Below the pieces are notes generated by a model, which was given only the letters and a program-made list of their open reading frames with translations, did no database searches and was not told the DNA's origin. The position numbers and the translations under genes are program-made. This document shows, piece by piece, positions 43,591-52,047 of a DNA stretch of 64,000 nt; position 1 is the first letter of the stretch; every line of letters starts with the position of its first letter. Source of the stretch: Chitinophaga sp. sic0106 (GTDB taxonomy: Bacteria > Bacteroidota > Bacteroidia > Chitinophagales > Chitinophagaceae); contig NZ_JAHUWJ010000013.1 in NCBI RefSeq assembly GCF_019219075.1, positions 147,871-211,870 of the forward strand, given 5' to 3'.

Positions 43591-45123
43591 ATGCAATCAA
43601 CAAAACTGATTATTACCAACAAAAGCGCCCTGATCAACAAATACGGGGACGCACACCTTACCGTACTGCAAGCCCTCGATAAAATCATCCAGGCCGATAA
43701 AACCATACGACTGGATACCCGGCTCATTTTCATAGATGATACCGAACAAATGACCGGCTTCGGCGCCACCGCTGTAATCACACCTACAGACGATCAGCAG
43801 AACAAAAACGCCATAGACGCCCTGTACAACCACTTTACACCCGGTTATATCATGCTGTTCGGCGCACAGGACGTGATCCCCTTTCAACGGCTCACCAACC
43901 TCGTGTCGGGTGGAAACGACCCTGACTCTATGATCCCGAGCGACCTCCCCTACGCCTGCGACGCCGCCTACGATAAAGATCCCGGCCGCTTCATCGCACC
44001 AACACGCGTGGTAGGCCGGCTCCCGGACCTCCCAGGCGGAAAAGACCCACAGTACATTCTCCAGCTGATCCAGAATATCCTGGATTATAAGCCGGAAGCG
44101 CGACAAGCATACGAAAACTATTTTTCGCTCAGCACCTTCGACTGGCAGGATTCTACCCAGCGGTCGCTGCTCAATATATTCGGTAACAATAACGCCCTCC
44201 GCATCATCCCAAGCGAAGCCATCACCAGCAACGGACTATGGACCGCGGAACAATTACTGCCTAAAACACATTTCATTAACTGCCACGGCGCCATCAACAA
44301 TCCCCGCTACTACGGCCAAAAAAAATCAGAATTTCCGCTGGCCATGAAGTCGGATACCATCAATGGGCTCATCAACAAAGGTACCGTGGTGGCCGCAGAA
44401 TGCTGCTACGGCGCGCAACTGTTTGATCCTGCAAAAAACGTTTTCAAACAAATAAGCATGGCCAGCAGCTACCTGAAAAATAATGCCATCGCTTTCCTCG
44501 GCAGCACCAACATCGCCTATGGCCCCTCCACCGGACAAGGCCTGGCCGACCTGCTCACACAATTTTTTGTGATCAATATCCTCGAAGGAGCCAGCACTGG
44601 CAGAGCCCTCCTGGAAGCACGCCAGAAATTCCTCAACGAAATGGGCCCCACACTAGACCCTTTCGAACTCAAAACCGCCGCACAGTTCAATCTCCTCGGC
44701 GATCCGTCCATACAACCCGTCATCAACGAAAAAGACTCCGCTGTAGACGACTCCCAGGCCTTCATCAACTCCGTCCAAAACAGACGCGAAAACCTGGAAG
44801 CCCGCGGCAAAATGCTCGACTACTTCATCGCCAGTCCCGAACCTACTGATGACGACGACGAGCCCGACATCGACCTGAAAGAAACACTGGACAACCTCCT
44901 GCAACAACGCAAATTCAGCGCCCAGCCAGGAAAAAAACTATTCATTAACCGCCATAACAGGCGACATGAAAAGAATAGTGAATCTAACGGCGCATCTGTG
45001 AAATTTCATGTATTTTCGGAATCTACTTCCGAAACAGCTACTGAAGCACCTATGGTGAAAGTATTGGTAGTGAAAGAAAAAAACAATCAAATCCTAGGTT
45101 ATCGTGAATATGTCAGCAGATAA
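43591..45123 (+). CDS. Cytoplasmic C25 (gingipain-like, clan CD) cysteine peptidase
   Basis: A 510-aa protein from ATG 43591. No signal peptide or membrane segment is seen, unlike secreted gingipains. The catalytic pair is visible: His232 in HFINCHGAINNP and Cys271 or Cys272 in VVAAECCYGAQLF; F-L-G-S-T-N and LLGDPSIQPV complete the C25 core. The N-terminal 200 residues are the first, inactive-looking caspase subdomain (G-Y-I-M-L-F-G-A-Q-D-V-I-P-F). A charged linker (D-D-D-D-E-P-D-I-D) and a small C-terminal domain follow. Its stop overlaps the next gene. It is probably the effector of the three-gene operon; the substrate is unknown. Confidence 0.85.
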   Translation: MQSTKLIITNKSALINKYGDAHLTVLQALDKIIQADKTIRLDTRLIFIDDTEQMTGFGATAVITPTDDQQNKNAIDALYNHFTPGYIMLFGAQDVIPFQRLTNLVSGGNDPDSMIPSDLPYACDAAYDKDPGRFIAPTRVVGRLPDLPGGKDPQYILQLIQNILDYKPEARQAYENYFSLSTFDWQDSTQRSLLNIFGNNNALRIIPSEAITSNGLWTAEQLLPKTHFINCHGAINNPRYYGQKKSEFPLAMKSDTINGLINKGTVVAAECCYGAQLFDPAKNVFKQISMASSYLKNNAIAFLGSTNIAYGPSTGQGLADLLTQFFVINILEGASTGRALLEARQKFLNEMGPTLDPFELKTAAQFNLLGDPSIQPVINEKDSAVDDSQAFINSVQNRRENLEARGKMLDYFIASPEPTDDDDEPDIDLKETLDNLLQQRKFSAQPGKKLFINRHNRRHEKNSESNGASVKFHVFSESTSETATEAPMVKVLVVKEKNNQILGYREYVSR

Positions 45124-45385
45124 CAACAAAAACAAAAAGCCAGGTACCGTTACCATGCGTGGCCGCCTTGCCCTGCGCATATTTGGCATGCATAGCAAAA
45201 GCGAACACCTGGCCGTATACCTCGCTACCGATGATGGCGATTACCTCATCCGCCCGGCCGCCGGCAACCCGTTCATGGAAAACCCACTCATGCCCATGGC
45301 CGGTAAAATGATTACCGCCACCGGCACCATCGTGGATTACGTTTTCCTCGTTACTTCCTGGAAAGAAGTAAACGATTCTGTTTAG
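45110..45385 (+). CDS. Small beta protein of the C25 operon
   Basis: A 91-aa protein. The ATG at 45110 (MSADNN) lies inside the end of the peptidase gene (14-bp overlap), so translation is coupled. After a basic tail, the sequence reads as a compact beta barrel: G-R-L-A-L-R-I-F-G-M-H-S-K-S-E-H, D-D-G-D-Y-L-I-R-P-A-A-G-N-P-F, and M-A-G-K-M-I-T-A-T-G-T-I-V-D-Y. It looks OB-like, and such small proteins accompany C25-type genes in related loci, but no function is known to me. Confidence 0.75.
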   Translation: MSADNNKNKKPGTVTMRGRLALRIFGMHSKSEHLAVYLATDDGDYLIRPAAGNPFMENPLMPMAGKMITATGTIVDYVFLVTSWKEVNDSV

Positions 45386-45434
45386 CTAATGCATATTTTA
45401 CTATTTTGCGTGAAAGCAACGTGCTTTGTTACCT

Positions 45435-46052
45435 ATGAATCTAGCTAATTTCATTACCACCCTGATACAGGACGGTAAAGTATCTGTGGACACTGACATA
45501 TCCCCGTTTTCTGCCGACATTTTAGCCGAAACAGCTACTATACTTCAAACGTATTATCATAACGATGTGCAGGATATGCCCGGCACAGCACCCGCATTTC
45601 ATGTGGATGCCGCTGTATGGAGCGCCACCTATATCTACCGCGCCGCCCAGCTCACCGCCATCCGCACCCTCGGAGAAGGAGATATCGCCAACCTGCTGAT
45701 ACCCTTCAGCGGAACCGTTAACGCAGCTACGATCTACAGCGCAGACCTCTGCCTGCGTTACCTGCCCGACCTCACAGGACTTAGCAAAAGTCTCTCTCCG
45801 AAAGATAAACTGGTAGAGCAGTTACTGGAAACTGCCGCACAGTGGCCGTTCTCGTCTACCGGAATTAAAATACCTGCCAACGAAATCCCTGATCCACTCT
45901 GGCAACACCCATCGCTGCTGGCCGCATACGCCGACCGCATCATCGTTACCAGGGATCAGTCCCGGCTCCATCATCCTGCCGTACTCCAGGCCGTGCTAAA
46001 AGCCCTCGGCCACTACCAGGAAATACTCTGGCCGGGATTTATCAAACCATAA
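45435..46052 (+). CDS. bpX4-like protein (MoxR-vWA-beta-propeller ternary-system component)
   Basis: A 205-aa soluble, mostly helical protein. The ATG at 45435 is preferred to the TTG at 45426. The block A-A-V-W-S-A-T-Y-I-Y-R-A-A-Q-L and the motif ADLCLRYLPDLTGLSKSLSP with W-P-F-S-S-T-G-I downstream fit the bpX4 family of MoxR-vWA-beta-propeller systems. No MoxR ATPase, vWA or beta-propeller gene is in the window: the next gene is convergent. It starts 49 bp after the small protein gene, on the same strand. Confidence 0.6.
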   Translation: MNLANFITTLIQDGKVSVDTDISPFSADILAETATILQTYYHNDVQDMPGTAPAFHVDAAVWSATYIYRAAQLTAIRTLGEGDIANLLIPFSGTVNAATIYSADLCLRYLPDLTGLSKSLSPKDKLVEQLLETAAQWPFSSTGIKIPANEIPDPLWQHPSLLAAYADRIIVTRDQSRLHHPAVLQAVLKALGHYQEILWPGFIKP

Positions 46053-46077
46053 TTAAGAAGTCATTACGACCACCACT

Positions 46078-47091
46078 TTAACGCTTCAACAACGCGCCGG
46101 TACCAGGTCTGTCAGCATAAAAAATGCGCCCATTTTCCATTCGTATACCCGTTGCCGTATCTTCGGCCAGCAGCAGTGGTCCGTCCATGTCTACATAGTC
46201 CAGCAGGGGCAGCAGATGAGCCACAGCAGAGGCTCCTACGGTATCTTCATTCATGCTGCCGGTCATCACTTTCATGCCTAAACTACGGGCTTCCTCAATC
46301 ATATTAAGCGCCGGCGTAATGCCGCCGCATTTTACCAGTTTGATATTTATGCCGTGAAACAGGCCATGGCAGCGGATCACATCCGTAGCTTCGATACAGC
46401 TTTCATCAGCGATCAATGGTAATACGGAGTGCTCAAATACTTTTTTCATTCCTGCGGTATCCGCAGCGGCCATTGGCTGTTCTATAAATTCCACTCCCAA
46501 ACCTTTCAGGGCAGCGGCATTGCGGATCGTTTCATCTACTCCCCATGCGCAGTTGGCATCTACCCGAAAAATTGCATTTGTATGCTTACGTAATTCAGTA
46601 ATGATGGCTATATCTTCTTTGGTGCCCAGTTTTATTTTGTAGATGGGCCATGGGAAGTCTTTCAACTTACGCACCATGTTTTCAATGGTATCGATCCCGA
46701 TGGTATAATCCGTCATAGGGTTCTTCGAAATATCGAGGCCCCATAACTGGTACAGCGGCAATCCTCTTTGTTTGCCGTACAGGTCCCAGGCCGCTATATC
46801 CAGCGCGCAGAGGGCAAACATATTACCTGCAAAAAGCGGATAGCAATCGGACCAGAACTGTTCGGGTGTTGTAAACTGATATTGCTCTATGAAGGACCGA
46901 TGCGCATTGATAGCGTCCATCAAAGCCGGCACCGTCATGTTATAGTAGGAGTTATCCACTGTTTCACCAAGGCCGCTGATGCCATTACTGATCAGCTCTG
47001 CCACCAATATTGGTTGTTTATCTTTGGATTTCCGGGAAATGGTAAATGTATGTCTGAATTTCAGCTCATATGGATAGAGATGCAGTTCCAT
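46078..47091 (-). CDS. Dipeptide epimerase (L-Ala-D/L-Glu epimerase type), enolase superfamily
   Basis: A 337-aa enzyme. Catalytic and metal residues are visible: the K-x-K base in I-Y-K-I-K-L-G, the first metal Asp in R-V-D-A-N-C-A-W, the Glu in F-I-E-Q-P-M, the Asp in I-A-D-E-S-C, and the second base Lys in I-N-I-K-L-V-K-C-G-G-I-T. This pattern marks the dipeptide epimerases that recycle murein peptides. The start overlaps the end of malQ by 26 bp, so the two are probably on one transcript. Confidence 0.88.
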   Translation of the reverse strand: MELHLYPYELKFRHTFTISRKSKDKQPILVAELISNGISGLGETVDNSYYNMTVPALMDAINAHRSFIEQYQFTTPEQFWSDCYPLFAGNMFALCALDIAAWDLYGKQRGLPLYQLWGLDISKNPMTDYTIGIDTIENMVRKLKDFPWPIYKIKLGTKEDIAIITELRKHTNAIFRVDANCAWGVDETIRNAAALKGLGVEFIEQPMAAADTAGMKKVFEHSVLPLIADESCIEATDVIRCHGLFHGINIKLVKCGGITPALNMIEEARSLGMKVMTGSMNEDTVGASAVAHLLPLLDYVDMDGPLLLAEDTATGIRMENGRIFYADRPGTGALLKR

Positions 47092-49723
47092 TGGCTTCCT
47101 TGGTTTTTACAGGTAAATCTTCCAGGTTAATGCCGATACGATATCGCCAGTAGTGCGTGGCCACCGCAGGATTGTTGATTCGTTCCTTTTCCGGCGCCAC
47201 CGCAGGCTGCAGGCTGTCTATTGCCAGCAATTCCTGTAATTGAAATATACGCCACATTGCCGGAGATTGCAAATGTTGCTGTATAATTTGTTGTAAGATG
47301 TGGGGGCTGCAAGCACGCGGTGCATCGCCTTTGCGGTGTAGTATCTGTTCCCAGTAAACCTGCGTAACTGCCTGGTTTTCCTCCCACCATTCCCGCAGCG
47401 TTGGCATATCATGGGTAGAAGGTGTAAGCACCGCCTGGTAAGGCAAAGCATGTAAACTTTGAAACTGGCGATCCGCATACTTAGGCATACGTTGAATCTC
47501 CAGACTCAGGATACCCAGTTGCTGCATCACGCCTGGCACACAGGCAGGCACCATGCCCAGGTCCTCCCCGCAAATCAGCATGTCTGTAGCTTTGCTGATA
47601 TAGGGCAGTTTTCGCAGCGCTTCCTTGCGCCAGATATTTTCTTGGCGTACGTAGAAATAATGGTGATATAGCTGCCGCAATTTCTTTTGTACCGCAGGAT
47701 CAAGTGCCGCAAAGGATTCGGTGGACATGAGATCGAAGCGCGGATGAAAAACGGTAGTGCCATTTTTCTGCTCACGGATAAGGAGTATATCAGTGAGCAG
47801 CTGATACAGCGCGACTTTCATGCCAGCAGGCAGTAGTTGCTGCTGAATTTTTCGCTGCGTATCAAAGGCCGACTGCATGGCATACCTGCCTGAAGAAAGT
47901 TTAATCAGGTAGGTATCTTTTATCATAGCGGCATATACGCCAAAACGTTCATCCAGCAACTGGTCCGTGATATATGGCTCGCAAAAGCGCGCTTCACTGA
48001 AACCGATATTTAAGAACAATAATTCTTCCTTACTAACGGGAACGGCTGGATGAAAATATCCCAAAATACCTTGTACAGCATCGTAAGGAATTTGCCAGAT
48101 ACGGAAAAATCCGAGGATATGGTCAATGCGGAAAGCGTCGAAGTAGGCGGACATATGTTGTAGACGCTGCCGCCACCATTCATAGCCATCGGCTGCCATA
48201 CGGTTCCAGTTATAGGTAGGAAAGCCCCAGTTCTGGCCGGCGGCGGTAAAACTGTCCGGCGGCGCACCTGCCTGCATATCCATATGAAAAAGCGCCGGAT
48301 GCATCCAGGTTTCCACGCTATGACGTGCTACACCAATAGGTATATCGCCTTTTAGTGCGAGGCCTGCCTTGCGGGTTTCCGTTACGGCAGCTTTTAACTG
48401 CAGGTGCAGGTGGTATTGTATAAAGAAGTAAAATCTAACCGTTTCCGCGGCACTTTCCTGGTCGATTATCAGCTGATTGATCGCACGCAGTTGGAATGAC
48501 TGATAGTTATCCCAACGTGAAAAGTCTGCTGTTTTATTATGATCCCGCAGGTAGCTGAAGGCGGCGTAAGGCAGCAGCCAATGCTCGTTGGCGGCAAACC
48601 ACTGCCAGTATTGCCTGCTTTCCAGGCGGCCACCCTGTTGCTCATACAGTGCGCGGAGGTAAGCCATTTTGAATGACATCACTGCTTCATAATCGACCGT
48701 ATCATTCTCGTTTAGGCGTTGCCGTAATTGCGGCAGCTGTTGCTCCAGGGGATGGGTGGCAGGCAGGCTACCCACCTCTTCCAGCTTGATATACAGCGGG
48801 TGCAGTGCAAACGAGGAGATGGCTGCATAAGGATATGAATCCGTCCAGGTGCCGGTGATAGTGGTGTCATTCACTGGCAGCAGCTGAATGAGTTGTATAC
48901 TTTTTTGGGCGGCCCAGGCGGCCAGCAGCGGGATATCGGCAAATTCGCCCGTGCCCAGTCCTGCGGCTGATCTCAGGCTAAACACCGGGATAGATACGCC
49001 GGTACCTTTCCAGAGATCATATTCTTTCCGCAGGTAGCCGTCGTGCAGGGTTACCTGTGTACCGGGCTGGGCTTCGAAGTGCAGTTGTCTGTTATCGCCG
49101 GTTTCAAGGTGCAGCAGTTGCTGTTGCTCCAGGTCATATACGCCGTATTTGTAGTATACCGGCATATTTGTTTCAGGGAGATTAACACCTGCTGTGAAAC
49201 AGCCATCGGCAGTGTATTGCAGCAGCAGGGGCTGTTGCATATCCCAATTGCCCAGTTGTGCGCAGCTACCTAACAGGCAGATGGTGTGGTTTGGTGGCAG
49301 TAAGGGTGCCTTCACTTTAAAGAGGTGCGTAGCCGTTAGTATGCCTGGGATGTTGCCAGGCCGGTGCGGGAAAAACACGCGGGTAAATGGTGCGGATGAC
49401 CAGTTATTTTCGTAGTCGTATGCGTTGTTCCAGGTATCCACAAACAGTTGTTCCAGGGGAGCGCCGGCGCGGAGGGTAACTTTTCGTAGGGTCCCTTCCG
49501 TTATGGTTTCTTCCAGCTCTCTTACGATATAGGAATACTGAAATTCCGGCAGTTCATCCTGTGGTATCATCACTTCTGCGTACCACCAGCCATCGCGGTG
49601 CCATTGCATGGGTATGGCGTTGGAAGGTAGATTGTTTCCCAGTACGGGAATATTGCCGAGCAGGTATAAATTCTGCCCGAACCAGGTTTGATAGTGAAGA
49701 TAGAACCTTAGTCTGTAATACAT
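47066..49723 (-). CDS. malQ: 4-alpha-glucanotransferase with two starch-binding modules
   Basis: An 885-aa enzyme (start ATG 49723, MYYRLRFYLHYQ) that transfers maltodextrin segments (GH77). Residues about 1-110 and 125-240 are two CBM20-type starch-binding domains, each opening with a YxVxGxxxxLGxW-like strand (LYLLGNIPVLGN; CLLGSCAQLGNWDM). The catalytic domain holds the nucleophile region YFDAFRIDHILGFFRIW, the acid/base ICGEDLGMVP and the third acid LTPSTHDMPTLREWW. The layout matches plant DPE2 and Bacteroidota MalQ. The 3' end overlaps the epimerase gene. Confidence 0.93.
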   Translation of the reverse strand: MYYRLRFYLHYQTWFGQNLYLLGNIPVLGNNLPSNAIPMQWHRDGWWYAEVMIPQDELPEFQYSYIVRELEETITEGTLRKVTLRAGAPLEQLFVDTWNNAYDYENNWSSAPFTRVFFPHRPGNIPGILTATHLFKVKAPLLPPNHTICLLGSCAQLGNWDMQQPLLLQYTADGCFTAGVNLPETNMPVYYKYGVYDLEQQQLLHLETGDNRQLHFEAQPGTQVTLHDGYLRKEYDLWKGTGVSIPVFSLRSAAGLGTGEFADIPLLAAWAAQKSIQLIQLLPVNDTTITGTWTDSYPYAAISSFALHPLYIKLEEVGSLPATHPLEQQLPQLRQRLNENDTVDYEAVMSFKMAYLRALYEQQGGRLESRQYWQWFAANEHWLLPYAAFSYLRDHNKTADFSRWDNYQSFQLRAINQLIIDQESAAETVRFYFFIQYHLHLQLKAAVTETRKAGLALKGDIPIGVARHSVETWMHPALFHMDMQAGAPPDSFTAAGQNWGFPTYNWNRMAADGYEWWRQRLQHMSAYFDAFRIDHILGFFRIWQIPYDAVQGILGYFHPAVPVSKEELLFLNIGFSEARFCEPYITDQLLDERFGVYAAMIKDTYLIKLSSGRYAMQSAFDTQRKIQQQLLPAGMKVALYQLLTDILLIREQKNGTTVFHPRFDLMSTESFAALDPAVQKKLRQLYHHYFYVRQENIWRKEALRKLPYISKATDMLICGEDLGMVPACVPGVMQQLGILSLEIQRMPKYADRQFQSLHALPYQAVLTPSTHDMPTLREWWEENQAVTQVYWEQILHRKGDAPRACSPHILQQIIQQHLQSPAMWRIFQLQELLAIDSLQPAVAPEKERINNPAVATHYWRYRIGINLEDLPVKTKEANGTASLSI

Positions 49724-49782
49724 TGTGACCCTGCTAAACCGGTACAAATTAGGAAAATGTTTTGCGATTTAGCAGAAAAAAT

Positions 49783-49813
49783 AAAGGGTGTCTCAAAACT
49801 GAGACACCCTTTG
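49783..49813 (-). terminator. Intrinsic terminator of dnaK
   Basis: Stem AAAGGGTGTCTC with GAGACACCCTTT; on the minus strand it is followed by ATTTTTTC. It begins 23 bp after the dnaK stop. Confidence 0.9.
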
Positions 49814-49835
49814 GTTCATTATGTTTGCTTTGTAC

Positions 49836-51740
49836 TTACTTTACTTCTTCGAATTCAGCGTCGGTTACACCGTCACCAGCGTTGCCCTGGCTCTGTTGAT
49901 GACCGCCGTTGTCCTGAGGAGCAGCGCCTGGCTGACCTTCAGTTGCTTTGTACATTTCTTCGGAAGCAGCAGTCCATGCAGCAGTCAGTTCTGCTTCAGC
50001 TGTATCCAGTGATGCGCTGTCCTGCGATTTGTGTGCTTCTTTCAGTTTGTTCAGCGCAGTTTCGATAGCCGCTTTTTTATCAGCTGACAATTTCTCACCG
50101 TATTCCTTCAGTTGTTTTTCTGTTTGGAAGATGAGGCTGTCCGCTTTGTTAAGTTTCTCGATTTTTTCACGAGCTTCCTTATCGCTGGCTTCGTTCGCTT
50201 TCGCTTCTGCCTTCATTTTTTCGATTTCCTCTTTATTCAGGCCGCTACCAGCTTCGATCTTAATGTTCTGGGATTTACCAGTACCTTTATCTTTAGCGGT
50301 TACGTGCAGAATACCGTTGGCGTCGATGTCGAAGATAACTTCGACCTGAGGAACGCCGCGTGGTGCAGGAGGAATATCACCGAGGATGAAGCGGCCCAGT
50401 GTTCTGTTCTGGTTGGCCATTGGTCTTTCACCCTGCAGTACATGGATTTCTACGCTTGGCTGGTTATCAGCGGCAGTAGAGAATGTTTCAGATTTTTTGG
50501 TAGGGATGGTGGTGTTAGACTCAATCAGTTTGGTAAACACACCGCCCATTGTTTCGATACCCAGAGAAAGCGGAGTAACATCCAGCAGGAGTACGTCTTT
50601 CACTTCACCGGTGAGTACACCACCCTGGATAGCAGCACCTACGGCTACTACTTCATCTGGGTTTACACCACGGTTAGGTTTTTTACCGAAGAATTTCTCC
50701 ACCACTTCCTGGATTTTAGGAATACGGGTAGAACCGCCTACGAGGATTACTTCGTCGATTTCAGAAGCTGACATACCGGCGTCCTGCAGTGCTTTGCGGC
50801 AAGGCTCCAGGGTTCTTTCCACCAGGCTGTCGCTCAGTTGCTCGAATTTCGCGCGGGTCAGTTTTTTCACCAGGTGCTTAGGCACGCCGTCCACAGCGGT
50901 GATATAAGGCAGGTTAATTTCTGTTTCAGCAGAAGAAGACAACTCGATTTTAGCTTTTTCAGCTGCTTCTTTCAGGCGCTGCCAGCTCATTGGATCTTTG
51001 TGCAGGTCTACCGCTTCATCTTTCTTGAATTCGTCGGCCAACCAGTCCATAATCACTTTATCGAAGTCGTCACCACCGAGGTGCGTATCACCGTTGGTAG
51101 ATTTCACTTCGAATACACCGTCACCCAGTTCGAGTACGGAAATATCGAAGGTACCACCACCAAGGTCAAACACAGCGATTTTGCTGTCCTGGTGTTTTTT
51201 ATCCATACCATAAGCCAGTGCGGCAGCGGTAGGTTCGTTGATGATACGACGAACAGTCAGACCGGCGATTTCACCGGCTTCTTTGGTTGCCTGACGTTGT
51301 GCATCATTGAAGTATGCAGGCACAGTGATTACGGCTTCGGAAACTTCCTGGCCCAGGTAATCTTCCGCGGTTTTTTTCATTTTCTGCAGAATCATCGCAG
51401 AAATTTCCTGCGGTGTATATAATCTGCCATCAATATCTATACGGGTGGTGTTATTATCTCCCCTTACTACTTTATAGCTAACATGTGTCAGTTCGTTGGA
51501 AACCTCGTCAAAATGACGGCCCATGAAACGTTTAACTGACATAATAGTGTTTACGGGGTTGGTAATAGCCTGGCGTTTTGCCGGATCACCCACTTTTCTT
51601 TCTCCATTTTTCAAAAATGCCACAACAGATGGGGTCGTTCTTCTTCCCTCATCATTGGCAATAACTACCGGTTCGTTACCTTCCATAACGGCAACGCATG
51701 AGTTGGTAGTTCCTAAGTCAATGCCTATTATTTTTCCCAT
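49836..51740 (-). CDS. dnaK: Chaperone DnaK (Hsp70)
   Basis: A 634-aa Hsp70. The ATPase domain has GIDLGTTNSCVAV at the N terminus, FDLGGGTFDISVLELG and VGGSTRIPKIQEVV. The substrate-binding domain begins at LLDVTPLSLGIETMGGV. The C-terminal lid ends in T-D-A-E-F-E-E-V-K, the EEVK-type tail that binds co-chaperones. An AAAGGAG lies about 12 bases before the ATG. It is monocistronic here (no dnaJ or grpE beside it), with a long AT-rich upstream region in which I see no HrcA/CIRCE inverted repeat. Confidence 0.98.
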   Translation of the reverse strand: MGKIIGIDLGTTNSCVAVMEGNEPVVIANDEGRRTTPSVVAFLKNGERKVGDPAKRQAITNPVNTIMSVKRFMGRHFDEVSNELTHVSYKVVRGDNNTTRIDIDGRLYTPQEISAMILQKMKKTAEDYLGQEVSEAVITVPAYFNDAQRQATKEAGEIAGLTVRRIINEPTAAALAYGMDKKHQDSKIAVFDLGGGTFDISVLELGDGVFEVKSTNGDTHLGGDDFDKVIMDWLADEFKKDEAVDLHKDPMSWQRLKEAAEKAKIELSSSAETEINLPYITAVDGVPKHLVKKLTRAKFEQLSDSLVERTLEPCRKALQDAGMSASEIDEVILVGGSTRIPKIQEVVEKFFGKKPNRGVNPDEVVAVGAAIQGGVLTGEVKDVLLLDVTPLSLGIETMGGVFTKLIESNTTIPTKKSETFSTAADNQPSVEIHVLQGERPMANQNRTLGRFILGDIPPAPRGVPQVEVIFDIDANGILHVTAKDKGTGKSQNIKIEAGSGLNKEEIEKMKAEAKANEASDKEAREKIEKLNKADSLIFQTEKQLKEYGEKLSADKKAAIETALNKLKEAHKSQDSASLDTAEAELTAAWTAASEEMYKATEGQPGAAPQDNGGHQQSQGNAGDGVTDAEFEEVK

Positions 51741-52047
51741 AGTATTAAGATTCTCCTTTAGTTGTAAGTAATGCGTGTTGTCGGAATTTTGTCAATGATT
51801 ATGCCAAGCGGAATGAATCTGTAAATATGTCAGTCAGTTTTTTTTATAAGATATTTATGAGATAAATGATATTTTATATTAGAAATCATTATTTTTACTT
51901 AATCGGCCTGGTGGCCCCTCTAAATGTCATTAAAAGACAATTACACCGGCCTTATTGTTCATAACCTCTGCCCGCCTGGTGAGTTTCTATTATCCCCAAC
52001 CAGAATCCATTTTTATCATTTCAATTAATTCATCAGCAATTAACGTG
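51741..52047. promoter_or_regulatory. Divergent promoter region of dnaK and the OmpA gene
   Basis: A 307-bp AT-rich gap. No CIRCE element (TTAGCACTC-N9-GAGTGCTAA) is visible, and I see no exact TAnnTTTG on either strand. A short inverted tract, GATATTTATGAGATAAATGAT (split around 51846-51870), is the only structure I note. Confidence 0.4.

Noticed and set aside
51741..52047. CIRCE element for dnaK heat-shock control
   Set aside because: No TTAGCACTC-N9-GAGTGCTAA inverted repeat could be found in the gap.
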